Shown here one piece after another: positions 7,468 through 19,000 of a stretch of DNA of 40,276 bases. This DNA is from a bacterium. GTDB taxonomy: Bacteria; AUK180. A program made the position numbers and the translations under genes. The DNA lies in assembly GCA_023144005.1 (NCBI GenBank), contig JAGLGN010000002.1, forward strand, positions 1-40,276, in the 5' to 3' direction. Within the stretch, counting starts at the first letter, position 1. Every line of letters starts with the position of its first letter. The notes under the pieces are model-generated. The model was not told the DNA's origin. It did no database searches and saw nothing but the letters and a program-made list of their open reading frames with translations.

Positions 7468-8137
7468 GATCTGGGAATATTATCAGGGAAACGATGATAT
7501 TTTTTTTTCAAGAAATTATAAACGAATAAATTGGCTGGTAAAACGATCTCTGCAAATAACCTCGAGCAATGACAGCATACTCAATATAGGCACCGGAAAC
7601 GGTTTATTTGAACTCTCGATCCAAAGTCATAGAAATAATATATATTCCCTGGACCCGGACATAAACACGCTTGAGCGGCTAAAAGAAAAAGCGCCGATAC
7701 ATACGATATCAGGGAAGATCGAAGAAGCGCAGATCACTGACGACGGCTTTGACCTGATCGTCGCATCCGAAATATTTGAACATCTGGATCTTAAGACCCT
7801 TAATATTGCGCTGGAAAAGATACACAAGGCATTAAAAAAAGGCGGGACACTTTTAGGGACCGTTCCTTTTGCTGAGCAATTGGCCGAGAATATGGTGATA
7901 TGTCCCAAGTGTTCCGAGACATTTCACCGCTGGGGGCATAATACTACCTTTACCAAAGAAGGTTTGGCTCAGTTGATCAAAGCTTATTTTCCCACTGTAA
8001 ACATCAAGCTTAAAATATTCACTCCATGGAAAAAGTTGAATTGGAGAGGAAAAACAGCGTCATTTTTCAGAAATATTCTGTTTTCGCTCGGATTAACCGT
8101 TACGGGAATAAAATTGGTTTTCAGAGCAGAAAAATGA
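7454..8137 (+). CDS. SAM-dependent class I methyltransferase of the glycan cluster
   Basis: The predicted 227-residue protein starts at the ATG at 7454 (MDQNKIW), preceded by AGGGGG. An upstream in-frame Met at 7409 lies within murJ and is not favoured. Motif I is ILNIGTGNGLFELSI, the acidic end of strand 2 is SLDPD, and motif III/IV is FDLIVASEIFEHL, all typical of Methyltransf_11/23 enzymes. A cysteine-containing segment, VICPKCSETFHRWGHN (about residues 150-165), could bind a metal and is seen in methyltransferases of polysaccharide loci. The likely substrate is a sugar or lipid-linked glycan. It overlaps murJ by 14 nt and the next GT4 gene by ATGA. Confidence 0.82.
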   Translation: MDQNKIWEYYQGNDDIFFSRNYKRINWLVKRSLQITSSNDSILNIGTGNGLFELSIQSHRNNIYSLDPDINTLERLKEKAPIHTISGKIEEAQITDDGFDLIVASEIFEHLDLKTLNIALEKIHKALKKGGTLLGTVPFAEQLAENMVICPKCSETFHRWGHNTTFTKEGLAQLIKAYFPTVNIKLKIFTPWKKLNWRGKTASFFRNILFSLGLTVTGIKLVFRAEK

Positions 8138-9219
8138 AAATACTCTTTGTGATACATTCTCTTAATGCCGGCGGTGCTCAAAGGGTGATGACAATATTGG
8201 CAAATTCACTCCTGTACCGCGGACACAATGTACATATTGTGACCATATCCGCTGATATGAACCGGGCATTTACTTTGAAAGACGGTATCGGAGTTCTCGC
8301 TCTACCTGAGACATCAGGATCGCAGCTGCGCAAGACAAGCAAGCGGATCAAAGCACTTAATCGTATATTCCGGTCAGAAAGCCCCGATGTTATAATCAGT
8401 TTTGTCGATAAGACGAATATACTCACCCTGATGGCATCAAAGAAGATCAAAGCAAAGATGATCATATCGGAAAGGGTCGATCCCGCATTATATTCCATCG
8501 CCCGGATATGGAGGATATTGAGGCGGCTTTATTACCCGAAAGCGGATAAATTGATAATACAGACCAAGCGGGCAAGGGACAGTTTTAAATACATGGCTGA
8601 AGATAAGATATCAATTATCCCGAACCCCGTGATCATGGAAGACACCTCGGGCACGGATAATTTTATTCCTCCGGCTGGGCCTTATATATGTGCCGCGGGG
8701 CGATTGACCAAGCAGAAGGGTTTTGACCTTCTGATAAAGGCGTTCTCGCAGCTCTCCTCTGACTTTTCTCATTGGAATTGTGTTATAATGGGAGAGGGTG
8801 AAGAAAGAAAACGATTAGAAGGCCTTGCAAAAGAGCTTAAGGTGACTAAAAAAGTATTTCTTCCAGGGAATGTTTCGACGCCCCAGGCGATCATGGGAAG
8901 CTGCCGGATATTTATCCTGTCCTCCAGATTTGAAGGATTTCCGAATGTCCTTCTTGAGGCCATGGCAGCGGGAGCTCCGGTCATAGCATTTGACTGCCCC
9001 TCTGGGCCGAGGGAGATCATAGAAGACGGGCACAACGGAATGCTTGTTCCACAAGAAGATGTTGGACGATTGACCAGAGCAATGAACAGCCTTGCGGGGA
9101 ACGAGGGAAGAAGCAGAGCATTGGGAGAAGAAGCGAAAAAAAGCATTCTCAATAGGTACGATCTTGAAAAGGTCACCAATATATGGGAGAAGATGCTATG
9201 CAGCATCATCGGAGGATAG
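8134..9219 (+). CDS. GT4-family glycosyltransferase
   Basis: The 361-residue protein begins MKILFVIHSLNAGGAQRVM, a standard GT4 start, so the ATG at 8134, which overlaps the previous stop as ATGA, is chosen over in-frame codons further upstream. The donor domain carries CAAGRLTKQKGFDLLIKAF, GEGEERKRLE and FEGFPNVLLEAMAAGAPVIA with the E-x7-E motif. Overall it resembles N-acetylgalactosamine or glucose transferases of capsule and O-antigen clusters, but the sugar cannot be assigned. It sits between two methyltransferase genes in the murJ operon. Confidence 0.88.
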   Translation: MKILFVIHSLNAGGAQRVMTILANSLLYRGHNVHIVTISADMNRAFTLKDGIGVLALPETSGSQLRKTSKRIKALNRIFRSESPDVIISFVDKTNILTLMASKKIKAKMIISERVDPALYSIARIWRILRRLYYPKADKLIIQTKRARDSFKYMAEDKISIIPNPVIMEDTSGTDNFIPPAGPYICAAGRLTKQKGFDLLIKAFSQLSSDFSHWNCVIMGEGEERKRLEGLAKELKVTKKVFLPGNVSTPQAIMGSCRIFILSSRFEGFPNVLLEAMAAGAPVIAFDCPSGPREIIEDGHNGMLVPQEDVGRLTRAMNSLAGNEGRSRALGEEAKKSILNRYDLEKVTNIWEKMLCSIIGG

Positions 9220-9220
9220 A

Positions 9221-10066
9221 TTGAGCTACCGAAAAGATATTGAAGAAGGCAGGAGATTTACTTTTGGAAAGAATTGGACCAGATTCCTGAAGGATCTCGA
9301 CGAAGAAAGGATAATGCAGGCGGAGATCTCATTGAAGCAGATGCTGGGCATAGAAACTCTGGATGGAAAGACATTTCTGGACTGCGGTTCGGGAAGCGGA
9401 ATTTTTTCCCTTGCCGCGAAAAGACTGGGCGCGAAAGAGGTACACTCCTTTGACTTTGATCCATACAGTGTGGCATGTACCGGAGAATTAAAAAACAGAT
9501 TTTATTCCAATGATACATCCTGGACGGTGGAAGAGGCCAGTGTATTGGATGCGGGATACATGAAAGACCTTGAGAAATGGGATATCGTTTATTCCTGGGG
9601 AGTCCTTCATCACACAGGCGACATGAAAAAGGCGTTGCAAAATGTCGTTTTCCCGGTTAGGAAAAACGGAATGCTCTTTATTGCCATATATAATGACCAG
9701 GGTGGAAAAAGCAGACGGTGGACTTTTGTGAAAAAATTGTACAATAGATGTCCGGGATTTCTACGCTTTTTGATCTGGCTTCCGCTGATCTTCTTCATGG
9801 AGACAAAGGCATTGTTAATTCGGCTGGTGAAGCTGCAAAACCCTCTGCCATTCAAATACTGGAAAAAATACAAAGAGAGCAGGGGTATGAGCAAATTCAC
9901 AGATTACATTGATTGGATCGGAGGGTATCCTTTTGAAGTCGCTCGACCGGAAGAGATATTTGAATTTTACAGAATACTTGGATTCAAATTGGAAAAGCTT
10001 ATCACCGCCGGCGGCGGCCACGGAAATAATCAATTTGTTTTTCTTAATACCGGAGATGGCAGCTGA
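9221..10066 (+). CDS. SAM-dependent class I methyltransferase (second of the cluster)
   Basis: A 281-residue product is predicted from a TTG at 9221 with GGAGG 5 nt upstream, one base after the preceding gene's stop. The extension further upstream in this frame overlaps the GT4 gene and has no family resemblance. The protein starts SYRKDIEEGRRFTFGKNWTR, and its core has FLDCGSGSGIFSLAAKRLGA (SAM-binding motif I), SFDFDPYSV and IVYSWGVLHHTGDM, a set that recurs in methyltransferases of surface-glycan loci. A hydrophobic stretch follows (about 190-210: FLRFLIWLPLIFF), which could associate with the membrane. Its stop overlaps the asnB start by one base (TGATG). Confidence 0.82.
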   Translation: MSYRKDIEEGRRFTFGKNWTRFLKDLDEERIMQAEISLKQMLGIETLDGKTFLDCGSGSGIFSLAAKRLGAKEVHSFDFDPYSVACTGELKNRFYSNDTSWTVEEASVLDAGYMKDLEKWDIVYSWGVLHHTGDMKKALQNVVFPVRKNGMLFIAIYNDQGGKSRRWTFVKKLYNRCPGFLRFLIWLPLIFFMETKALLIRLVKLQNPLPFKYWKKYKESRGMSKFTDYIDWIGGYPFEVARPEEIFEFYRILGFKLEKLITAGGGHGNNQFVFLNTGDGS

Positions 10067-11964
10067 TGTGCGGCATCACAGGGTTCTTTACCAGGAATTA
10101 CAAAGAGGATCAAAGCGCGAATTTGAGGCAGATGACGCGGGCGATCGCGCATAGAGGGCCGGATGCCGAGGGTAGCTTCACGAACAAAGACACCGGGATC
10201 TATCTCGGGCACAGGCGGCTTTCGATCCTTGATATCTCTATAAAAGGCGCACAGCCCATGTCATCCGAAAGTGAAAGATACACCATTTCCTTCAACGGAG
10301 AAATCTACAATTATATCGATTTGCGAGAGGAATTGATACGGGAATTTTCTTTGACATTCAAGTCAGATTCAGATACTGAAGTTCTGATCAACGGTATCGA
10401 AAAATGGGGAATTGAAAAGACTTTGAAAAAACTGAACGGTATGTTCGCATTTGCTCTCTGGGACGCAGAGAAGTGTAAATTAACCCTGGCAAGGGACAGG
10501 ATCGGCATAAAGCCTCTTTACTACTCCATACAGAACAATTCACTGATATTCGGGTCTCAATTACGACCCATGACGCTCTTTCGTGGATTTGAAAAGCGTA
10601 TTTCAAAGGAGGCCTTGGGGCTTTTTTTCAGACATAATTATATACCCGCTCCCCATTCTATATATGAGAATACGAAAAAATTAATGCCGGGCACCTTTTT
10701 GACCTTTAACAAGGACCTGTCCTTTGAACAGATCGTTTATTGGTCCCCGCGGAAAGCCTGTTATGACATCGGTGAATTCCCGGGCTCTTACGACCAGGCG
10801 AAGGAACATCTTTCCGGCCTCTTGAAAGACAGCGTTGCGAAAAGAATGATCTCCCATGTTCCATTAGGTGCCTTCTTGTCGGGAGGTATCGATTCGTCTC
10901 TTATAACCGCAATGATGAAAGAGGCCACGGCAAAAAGCGTTAAAACATTTACTATTGGCTTCAAAGAAGACAGCCACAATGAAGCCGAGTACGCAAAAAG
11001 GATCGCGGAATATCTAGATACCGATCATACTGAACTCTACATCACACCAAAAGAGGCATTCGATGTGATCTATGAATTGCCGAAAATTTACGATGAGCCT
11101 TTTTCCGATTCATCCCAGATCCCTACATTCCTCGTATCCAGATTAACACGGCAAAAGGTCACCGTATCCCTATCAGGAGACGGCGGTGATGAGCTCTTCA
11201 TGGGATATCACCGGTACAGGATCGCGGCAAAGGCCAGAAGGCAATTATCCGTCATACCGGGATTTCTGCGGGAGCACACCGCATCCATTCTAAACGGTAT
11301 CAGCGGGACAAAGGGAGATCATATTCCGGGTAATCGCGTATCCACTGCGGCACGGCTGCTGTCAAACTGGAATGAGGCTGAGTTCTACGAACATTTTATA
11401 TCGCACAATAAAGACCCTTATAAAATGATCCACGGGCTGGACCGCGATTCTGACAGGACATTCAAGACAAGATTTCCATGCCTTTTGAAAAATAATTTCA
11501 TTAGGAATGCATCCTTTATGGATCTGAATACATATCTCCCCGATGATGTATTGGTCAAAGTCGACAGAGCTTCAATGGCGGTCGGACTGGAAGCCCGCGT
11601 ACCCATTCTGGACCATCGAATTGTTGAATTTGCCTATTCCCTGCCGACTGAGATGAAGTACCGTAGAGGTCAGCAAAAATATATCCTAAAAGACATCCTC
11701 TTTGATATGATCCCTTCAAAACTATTGAAACGAAAGAAAATGGGATTCGGTGTACCCGTCATACAATGGATGAAGGGTCCGATGAAGGATTGGGCACAAG
11801 AATTGATCTACTCTAATACCTTGAAAGACGATGAGCTCCTAAATGATGTTAAAGTGAAGAAGATCTGGAAAGGATTCATTGAAAAAGATATCGCTTGGGG
11901 ATATCTGATCTGGGATATCGTATCGTATCTGGCATGGAAACGAGCAGCGGACACGGGGCAGTAG
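10066..11964 (+). CDS. asnB: Asparagine synthase (glutamine-hydrolysing)
   Basis: The 632-residue protein begins MCGITGFF; Cys2 is the N-terminal nucleophile of the class II glutamine amidotransferase domain, which also shows AHRGPDAEG and LGHRRLSILD. The C-terminal synthetase domain has the ATP-pyrophosphatase loop LSGGIDSSLITAMM at about residue 270 and LSGDGGDELFMGY. Length and order fit AsnB. The reaction is Asp + Gln + ATP to Asn + Glu + AMP + PPi. As the last gene of a glycan operon it may amidate a uronic acid or amino sugar rather than free aspartate, as often proposed for AsnB paralogues in O-antigen clusters; this is inference. GGAG in the preceding gene's 3' end serves as ribosome binding site. 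Confidence 0.93.
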   Translation: MCGITGFFTRNYKEDQSANLRQMTRAIAHRGPDAEGSFTNKDTGIYLGHRRLSILDISIKGAQPMSSESERYTISFNGEIYNYIDLREELIREFSLTFKSDSDTEVLINGIEKWGIEKTLKKLNGMFAFALWDAEKCKLTLARDRIGIKPLYYSIQNNSLIFGSQLRPMTLFRGFEKRISKEALGLFFRHNYIPAPHSIYENTKKLMPGTFLTFNKDLSFEQIVYWSPRKACYDIGEFPGSYDQAKEHLSGLLKDSVAKRMISHVPLGAFLSGGIDSSLITAMMKEATAKSVKTFTIGFKEDSHNEAEYAKRIAEYLDTDHTELYITPKEAFDVIYELPKIYDEPFSDSSQIPTFLVSRLTRQKVTVSLSGDGGDELFMGYHRYRIAAKARRQLSVIPGFLREHTASILNGISGTKGDHIPGNRVSTAARLLSNWNEAEFYEHFISHNKDPYKMIHGLDRDSDRTFKTRFPCLLKNNFIRNASFMDLNTYLPDDVLVKVDRASMAVGLEARVPILDHRIVEFAYSLPTEMKYRRGQQKYILKDILFDMIPSKLLKRKKMGFGVPVIQWMKGPMKDWAQELIYSNTLKDDELLNDVKVKKIWKGFIEKDIAWGYLIWDIVSYLAWKRAADTGQ

Positions 11965-12006
11965 CACATAAGGGAGACGCTGCGCAGTGCATTGCGAAGC
12001 ACCGTA

Positions 12007-12858
12007 TTATAATCGGCGCAGAGCATCTTTGAGCAGATTGAAATCCTTCAGAAAGACGCCGCCGTCGCCCAGAGATACATCTGGTTTAATTGATCTGCCG
12101 TGAAAATCCGAACCACCGAACATTAGAAGACCATGTTTTGAGCATATCTCCTCTAAATACCTTATTTGCTGTTCAGTATGGCCTGAGTAATGCACCTCGA
12201 TACCATCAATACCGAGTTCGACACATTTATTGATCAATTCTTTTATCCTGGCGGGATCGCCGTCAATCAGGTATGGATGCGCAAGGCCGATGATTATATT
12301 AAATTCATTTTTTGCCAAGTCGATGATCCGGGCAAACGGGTATCTTTTCTTTCTCACATAAAGCGGGCGGTTTTTGCCAAGATACCGCACAAAGGCATCG
12401 GGAACCGTTTCTGCATGGCCTTTATCCACAAGGTATTTAGCAATATGGGGCCTGCCAACAGGAGAATCCTTCGCATAATCCTTTACAAGCACATCCCAAT
12501 CGAGCGCAATGCCGAGGCTCAGAGCCCTTTTCAATGTTTCCTCAGCGGCAGCAGTACGGGCGGCTCTCTGCTCTTTTAGAAAACCCATAAGGGAAGAATT
12601 ATTCCAATCCTTCATATACGCGACAAGGTGCATATTGGCTATATCCGTGGCAAATTCGATACCGGGAATGATGTCCAAAGGAGAATTATTAACGACTTCC
12701 ATCTGCTCTCTACTGCCTACTGCATCATGATCGGTGATCGCAATCCCCTTCAAACCGCAGTCAATTGCATGTTCAGTGAGCGCTTCAAGCGAAAGCTCGC
12801 CATCAGAATTGGTCGTATGTATATGAAGGTCATATTCAAATATAGGGTTCTGATTCAT
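12007..12858 (-). CDS. PHP-domain phosphoesterase (YciV/RNase AM-like)
   Basis: The 283-residue protein starts at ATG 12858 (MNQNPIFEYDLHIHT); a longer reading from a GTG at 12891 adds 11 residues without support. The PHP metal-site motifs are visible in order: DLHIHTTNSDG (about 10-20), GIAITDHDAVG (about 40-50), IIPGIEFATD and, at the C-terminal end, GLLMFGGSDFHG. This is the arrangement of single-domain PHP phosphatases that hydrolyse 3',5'-nucleoside bisphosphates or trim short RNAs 5'-3'. The gene is convergent with asnB (42 nt apart) and stands alone. No clear promoter or Shine-Dalgarno was found upstream. Confidence 0.87.
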   Translation of the reverse strand: MNQNPIFEYDLHIHTTNSDGELSLEALTEHAIDCGLKGIAITDHDAVGSREQMEVVNNSPLDIIPGIEFATDIANMHLVAYMKDWNNSSLMGFLKEQRAARTAAAEETLKRALSLGIALDWDVLVKDYAKDSPVGRPHIAKYLVDKGHAETVPDAFVRYLGKNRPLYVRKKRYPFARIIDLAKNEFNIIIGLAHPYLIDGDPARIKELINKCVELGIDGIEVHYSGHTEQQIRYLEEICSKHGLLMFGGSDFHGRSIKPDVSLGDGGVFLKDFNLLKDALRRL

Positions 12859-13039
12859 ACAATACCATGACAATGACGCTTCGCAGAGCACAAGTGCACA
12901 ATGGACAAGTGGAACAGGATGAAAAATTGTTTAAAAGTTGAAGAGAGAGGAAGAAGTTTACCGCCGGACCATTGTACCATAAGAAGATACGAGCCCTTCA
13001 GTCCTCTGTCGAACGTTCTGCGGATATTTGATATTGCCA
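12859..13039. other. Gene-free spacer between the PHP gene and rpoBC
   Basis: No supported ORF or RNA gene is seen. The part nearest the PHP gene (12876-12925) has gcttcgcagagcac and gcacaatggacaagtgg, phrases that recur loosely near 11978-12002 and 33080-33115. The remainder shows no repeat or palindrome that I can support. Confidence 0.5.
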
Positions 13040-13072
13040 TAAAAAAGAGTTCGGGGGGCAAAATGCCCCCCG
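13040..13072 (-). terminator. Rho-independent terminator of rpoBC
   Basis: Downstream of the rpoBC stop (13081), the minus strand reads a hairpin with a 9-bp GC-rich stem (CGGGGGGCA / TGCCCCCCG, 13072-13052) and a 3-nt loop, then aactc and six T residues (13046-13041). This is the end of the whole ribosomal/polymerase transcription unit. Confidence 0.9.
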
Positions 13073-13080
13073 TAGATGTC

Positions 13081-16000
13081 TTAGTATTTGTTCTCTTCTT
13101 TGGAATCTTTCCAGGCAAAGTGACTGAGAAGATGACGCATTTCTTCCAGATTCCTATTAGTCGGTGAATCCATTACTTCCGATCTGAAGCCGGTTCCGGC
13201 AGGAATAAGATTTCCGATAATAATGTTTTCCTTCAATCCGCGGATATGATCTACACGCCCTTCCAGCGCGGCAAGGGAAAGCACTTTGATAGTCTCTTGG
13301 AATGATGCGGCGGAAAGCCACGAGTCGGTTTGAATGGCAACCTTGGATATACCCAGAAGCGTTTGCTCTGATTCCGGTTTTCTTCCACCCGACTTCTCTA
13401 ATCTCACCATCTCTTTCTGGAATAGTGTTTTGTCAACGATTTGCTCCGGCAGGAATTTCGAGTCGCCGATCTTAGTGATGCTGACCTTTGAAAGCATCTT
13501 GTTCACGATGATCTCAATATGTTTGTCATGAATAGTAATGCCCTGCAATTTGTAGATGGATTTTACCTCATCGACAATATAGCGGCGTACAAAATCTGCA
13601 CCTTTGATCCTGAGAAGGTCAAAGAGGTTAATAACACCTGTAGTTAAAGGTTCTCCCTGCTCAACACGGTCACCGTCTTTCACGATGATCTGCTGATTGA
13701 AGTTTATCTTGTACTTCTTTTCTCCGCCGGTAGGTTCAGTGATCTTGATATATACAGGATATGCGCCTCTGATCTTTTTGGTCTTGTCCTGATATATCTC
13801 AACTGTACCGGTGATCTCGGACAGGATCGCGTTCTCCGCAGATTTTCTGTGGCGTGCTTCAAAAAGTTCTTCGACTTTCATAAGACCGCCGGTAATATCT
13901 GTTTTTTCACTCTTCTTGATAACGACCTTTCCGAGGAAATCTCCGCGCTTCACTTCGTTACCCTTGGCAACGGTAATGTGCGTGGTATGTATCTCTTTTT
14001 CACCTTTTCCTACACCCTTCACGATCCTGGAAACCTCGATCTGATGCTCTTTCCCATTAATAATAATTCTGGGCTGAAGCCTGCTCGAAGTGACCATGGC
14101 GGGCTGAATAACGATCTTATCCGACTTCGTTTTTGTATCAGGAGAGAAGTCGATATTATGATACTCCACCTTTCCGGATTCCTCCGCAATAATGGGTTCA
14201 AAGTACATCGGCTTGACAGCAATAGGTGTTTTCTTCTTCAGCATCATTCCGTTCTTAATGAGCAATTCCGAACCGAACGGCACAGCATATCTTTCCAGCT
14301 CACGATACAATTTGACATTGTCAAGGTCGCTCATAAGGATCTTCGAAGTCCTGTTACCATCGATAATATGGCCCTCCGGGCAAATAATTTCTTTGGTCTT
14401 GGGATTCTTAATATCCTCGGCAGCGGTTTTGAAGATAATATTTGTGCCATGTTCATCCTTCACGATGCGAACCTCTTCCTTGATATCTGAAAGAATAACC
14501 AATTCACCGTCACGAGAAAGATTCAGATGCTTACCCTCAGAGTTCTTTTCCTTATTGTATTTCAGGCGGTACTTCATCTTCCCCTGAATGATTGAGATCT
14601 CATCGTATTTTTTGCCTTTATTGTCTTTGATATCGACGATCGTGCCTTGTTCGCTGAAAGTGATCGTAAATTTCTTGCCTGGGTAATTTGGAGAATTAAT
14701 GATCAGATTGAAGCGGTCAATGGTATATTGTTTTGTTTTTTCAACCTTTTTCACATTCTTGAAATCAGCATCGAGAAGTTTCTTCTCTATCTCGAACTGT
14801 TTGTAGCTCTCACCCTTTTCAAGAAGAAGAAGTTCGGCATGAATGATCTCCTCTTCACTCTTTCTGGAGGTAACACCGCCAATATGGAAGGTTCTCATCG
14901 TAAGCTGAGTGCCTGGTTCGCCAATGGACTGCGCGGCTATGATACCGACAGGAGAACCCATTTCCACGATCTTTTTCTTGGAAAGGTCCATTCCGTAGCA
15001 AAGCTGACAAATACCTCTTTCGGTCTGACATGTAAGCGGTGATCTCACTCTGATGCTCTCAATACCCGCATTCTCGATCTTAAAGGCTGCTTCTTTTGAT
15101 ATTATCTCATTCTGGCCTACGATCTTTTCACCGGTCTTTGAATTGATGACATCCTCGAATGCAACTCGGCCGTAGATCCTATGCGCTAATTGTTCTTTGA
15201 CGAACGGCGGACGGTTAAGAGGCATCACCTCGATCCCCAATGTGGTTCCACAATCATGTTCTTTAACGATAATATCATGTGATACATCCACCAAACGGCG
15301 GGTGAGGTAGCCCGATTCAGATGTCTTCAAAGCCGTATCGGCAAGACCCTTGCGGGCACCGTGAGCGGATATGAAGAATTCAAGAACATTAAGACCCTCC
15401 ATAAAGTTGGATTTGATCGGGATCTCAATGATCTCGCCGGACGGGTTTTCCATAAGTCCGCGAAGAGAGGCCAACTGTTTGATCTGCGTCTGCGAACCTC
15501 TGGCGCCGGAGTCCAGCATAATGAAAATGGGATTGAAGTGGGTTTTCTTATCTTTCGGATTACCCTTTTCCATCTTTTTGATCATCATTTCTTTCAATCT
15601 TTCATCCACCGAGGTCCATATATTGATTATGTTCTTTGATCTTTCAACATCCGTGATCTCATGTCTGGCAAAACTGTCATTTAGAGCGTTAACACCATCT
15701 TGGGCCTTCGCGAGAATGTCATTCTTCTGATCGGGAATAATGATATCCCACAATCCGAATGTTATCCCGCCTCTTGTAGAATAGAAGAAGCCGGTCTCCT
15801 TAAGATAATCAAGGAATTGTATAACATCATCTCTTTCAAGAATATCCCATGCATTGTTGATGAACTCTCTGATGTTCTTCTTGTTAATGGTCTTATTGAA
15901 GTATGGGAGCTCCTCATGCAGTCCGTAGTTGAACACTGCCCTACCGACAGTCGTACTGTGCCATTTCCCCTTGTAGAACAGCTCCACAGGCGTGTGCAGG

Positions 16001-19000
16001 CTCATTCGCTTGCTTACCTTGTCATTGTTGATCATGTCATATTCATATTGATAGAAAAGATCTTCAATGGAGTAGAATTTTCTTATGGCAACACCGGAGA
16101 ATTTTTTTTCTGCGGTCAGATAATACAGCCCAAGGATCATATCCTGTGAAGGAACGACTACCGGCTCTCCGTTCGAGGGAGAAAGAATGTTATTTATTGA
16201 CCATATCAGCATTCTGGATTCAAGCTGAGCGATTGGGGTCAAAGGAAGATGAACACCCATCTGATCACCGTCGAAATCAGCATTAAAAGCCGAACATACC
16301 AAAGGATGCAGCTGAATGGCAGAACCCTGTATCAATCTGGGCTTGAAGGCCTGAATACTCATGCGGTGAAGCGTGGGTGCTCGGTTAAGGAGTATGAGGT
16401 TCTTATCGTATTCATTCTCCAGCATTTTCTCGATCTCAACCGGATCGATATCCTTCGCTACGACACCCTCTGCCGCGACAAGCTGCTTGCTTCTTTTATT
16501 CTTCTCTCTTTCAATAAAGGTTTTGAAGAGTTCTCTCCCTATCTTGACGGGAAGCCCGCATTCGGAAAGTTTCAATTTCGGGTTGATGACAATAACTGCC
16601 CGGCCCGAGAAATCAACTCTCTTTCCCAGAAGGTTCTGACGGAATCGGCCTTGCTTGCTTCGGAGAAGCTCTGCGAGCGATTTCAACGGACTGCCGTTGG
16701 AACCCACTATGGCATTGCCTCTACGGCCGTTGTCTATCAGGACATCTACTGATTCCTGAAGCATTCTTTTCTCGTTTTTGAGAATGATCTCGGGGACATC
16801 GTCTTCCAGGAACTTCTTCAATCTGTTATTGCGATTCAACACTTTCCTGTAAAGATCATTGAGGTCTGCCGATGCGAATTTAGATCCTTCCAACGGTACC
16901 AACGGACGAAGGTCCGGAGGCAGTACCGGTACGGAATGCCAGATAACCCATTCAGGGAGATTTCCCGATTTTTTGATCTTCTCAAGAAGCAGAAGACTTT
17001 TCAACTGCTTAAGGTCATTTCCCTTAATCTTCTTGGAATCCCTGAATTTGCCTACACTGACCTGAAGTTCCTTGATCTTGTTTTCAATGTCAAGGCTCTT
17101 CAATTTTAAATAAATGGCCTCTGCGCCGGAAACCGCTTTGAAGCTGTCCCAGCCGCATTCCCTCATCAGATTTCTATATTCGATCTCATTAATAACATCC
17201 CATTGTCTGATCTTCGTGAGTTTTTCATCCATGACCTCGGTGACCACATAGGACTCATAGTAAATGATATTTTCGATCTGTTTGGTCTTGAGATCAAGTA
17301 TTGTAGCAAGCAGGGAAGCCAAAGATCCCTGGAAGTACAGAATGTTCGCGATCGGGGCAACCAATTTGATAATGCCCATATATCTTCTTCTCACATTCTT
17401 CTCAGTGATCTCGACACCGCATCGCTCACAGACCTGGCCTGCGTATTTTCTTCCCTTGTACTTTCCGCAAGAACATTTCCAGTCCCGTGTTGGGCCAAAG
17501 ATTTTTTCACAGAAAAGACCTTCTTTTTCCGGTTTGAAGCTCTTGTAATTAATGGTATCCGCTTTCTTCACCTCACCCACATAGCTGTTCTTTCTTGTAG
17601 CCCATTCCAGCATCTTTTCATTTGGGGCAAGACGAAGCTGTATATTGGCAATCTTCTTTGTTTTCGGATCTATTTCCCTGATAACATCAAAGCCCATGGC
17701 CTGCATTTCTTTTACAAGCACATTAAAGGCCTCTGGAACATTTGGAGTCATTGGGAATTTGTCCTTGATGATCGCTTCGTGGACCTTATTTCTACCGATA
17801 ACATCATCGGATTTGAAGGTGAACATCTCCTGAAGGGTATAGGCGGCGCCGTAGGCCTCCAATGCCCAAACTTCCATTTCACCGAGTCTCTGACCGCCCT
17901 TCTGAGCTTTTCCGCCCAATGGCTGCTGAGTTACCAGTGAATATGGGCCGGTTGCCCTTGCATGGAGTTTATCTTTTCCAAGGTGATTCAATTTCAATAT
18001 GTACATCACACCGACGGTAACTGGCTGATCGAAGAACTCGCCCGACACACCGTCCTTCAAGAACATTTTACCCAGACCGTCATCGCCGATCTTTTTCAGA
18101 TATTCGGAAATATCCTTTTCCGTGGCACCGTCAAATACAGGAGTAGTGAATTTCACACCCAACTGTTCCCCGACAAGACCAAGAAGTGTTTCATAGATCT
18201 GGCCTATATTCATACGTGAAGGCACACCAAGAGGGTTCAGGATGATATCTACCGGAGTGCCGTCGGCCATGAAGGGCATATCCTCGGCGGGGGCGATCTT
18301 TGAGATCACGCCTTTATTACCGTGGCGGCCTGCCAACTTATCTCCGATATCGATCTTTCTGATCTGGGCAATATAAACTACAACACTCTTTATTACACCG
18401 GAAGGCAGATCGTCACTTTTTATAATGGAACTTCTTTCCTTATCATAGGAATCCAACGACCGTTCCTTTGCAAATTCAAATTTTTCCTTCAGAATGGAAA
18501 GGTCCTGTGTCAAGACAAAATCTTCAAGGAAAATATCAAAGAGAGAGATCTTATTGTTCAGAAGTTTTGCGTAAACCTTCTTGTTGATCTTTGTCCCCTT
18601 TTCAATATTTCCGCCATTGAGATTCTTAATGGTCTTTGAGATCTCTTTTCCTTTGACCTTTTCATAAACGGTTTCCTTATAATTTTCTTCCATTTTATGA
18701 AGTTCAAGGTTGACCGCTCTTTCCAGTCGGGAAAGCTTCCAGTCCGTCTCTTTCTTGGTGATATCATCTTCCTCGATCTTCTTTCTTGAGAAGACCCTGA
18801 CACCAATAACTGTTCCGTATGTCTTTTCGTCGGCATAGAGGGAGGTGTTCTTAACATTACTTGCTTTCTTTCCGAAGATGATCGAAAGAAGCCTGTCTTC
18901 ACCTGAAAGTTCGGTTTCACCCTGTGGTGTGATCTTACCGACCAGAATATCCCCTGGTTTGATCTTTGTCCCGATCCGGATAATACCTCTTTCATCTAGA

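Noticed and set aside
11965-12006. Terminator between asnB and the PHP gene
   Set aside because: Only a weak imperfect pairing (gctgcgcag/ttgcgaagc) with no T run on either strand.
12859-12891. N-terminal extension of the PHP protein from a GTG at 12891
   Set aside because: The added residues (MLCEASLSWYC) match nothing typical, and the PHP domain begins a few residues after the ATG at 12858.
13849-14490. 213-codon open frame on the plus strand inside rpoBC
   Set aside because: It is antisense to conserved RpoC sequence, has no family resemblance and no promoter or ribosome binding site; one of several such shadows.
17600-17700. Missed stop codon or assembly error creating a false rpoB-rpoC fusion
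   Set aside because: The frame is open through the junction, and both flanking sequences match normal RpoB C-terminal and RpoC N-terminal motifs without loss. Read data would still be needed for certainty.
17203-17940. 245-codon open frame on the plus strand across the rpoB/rpoC junction
   Set aside because: Antisense to conserved RpoB C-terminal and RpoC N-terminal codons; no recognisable domain.
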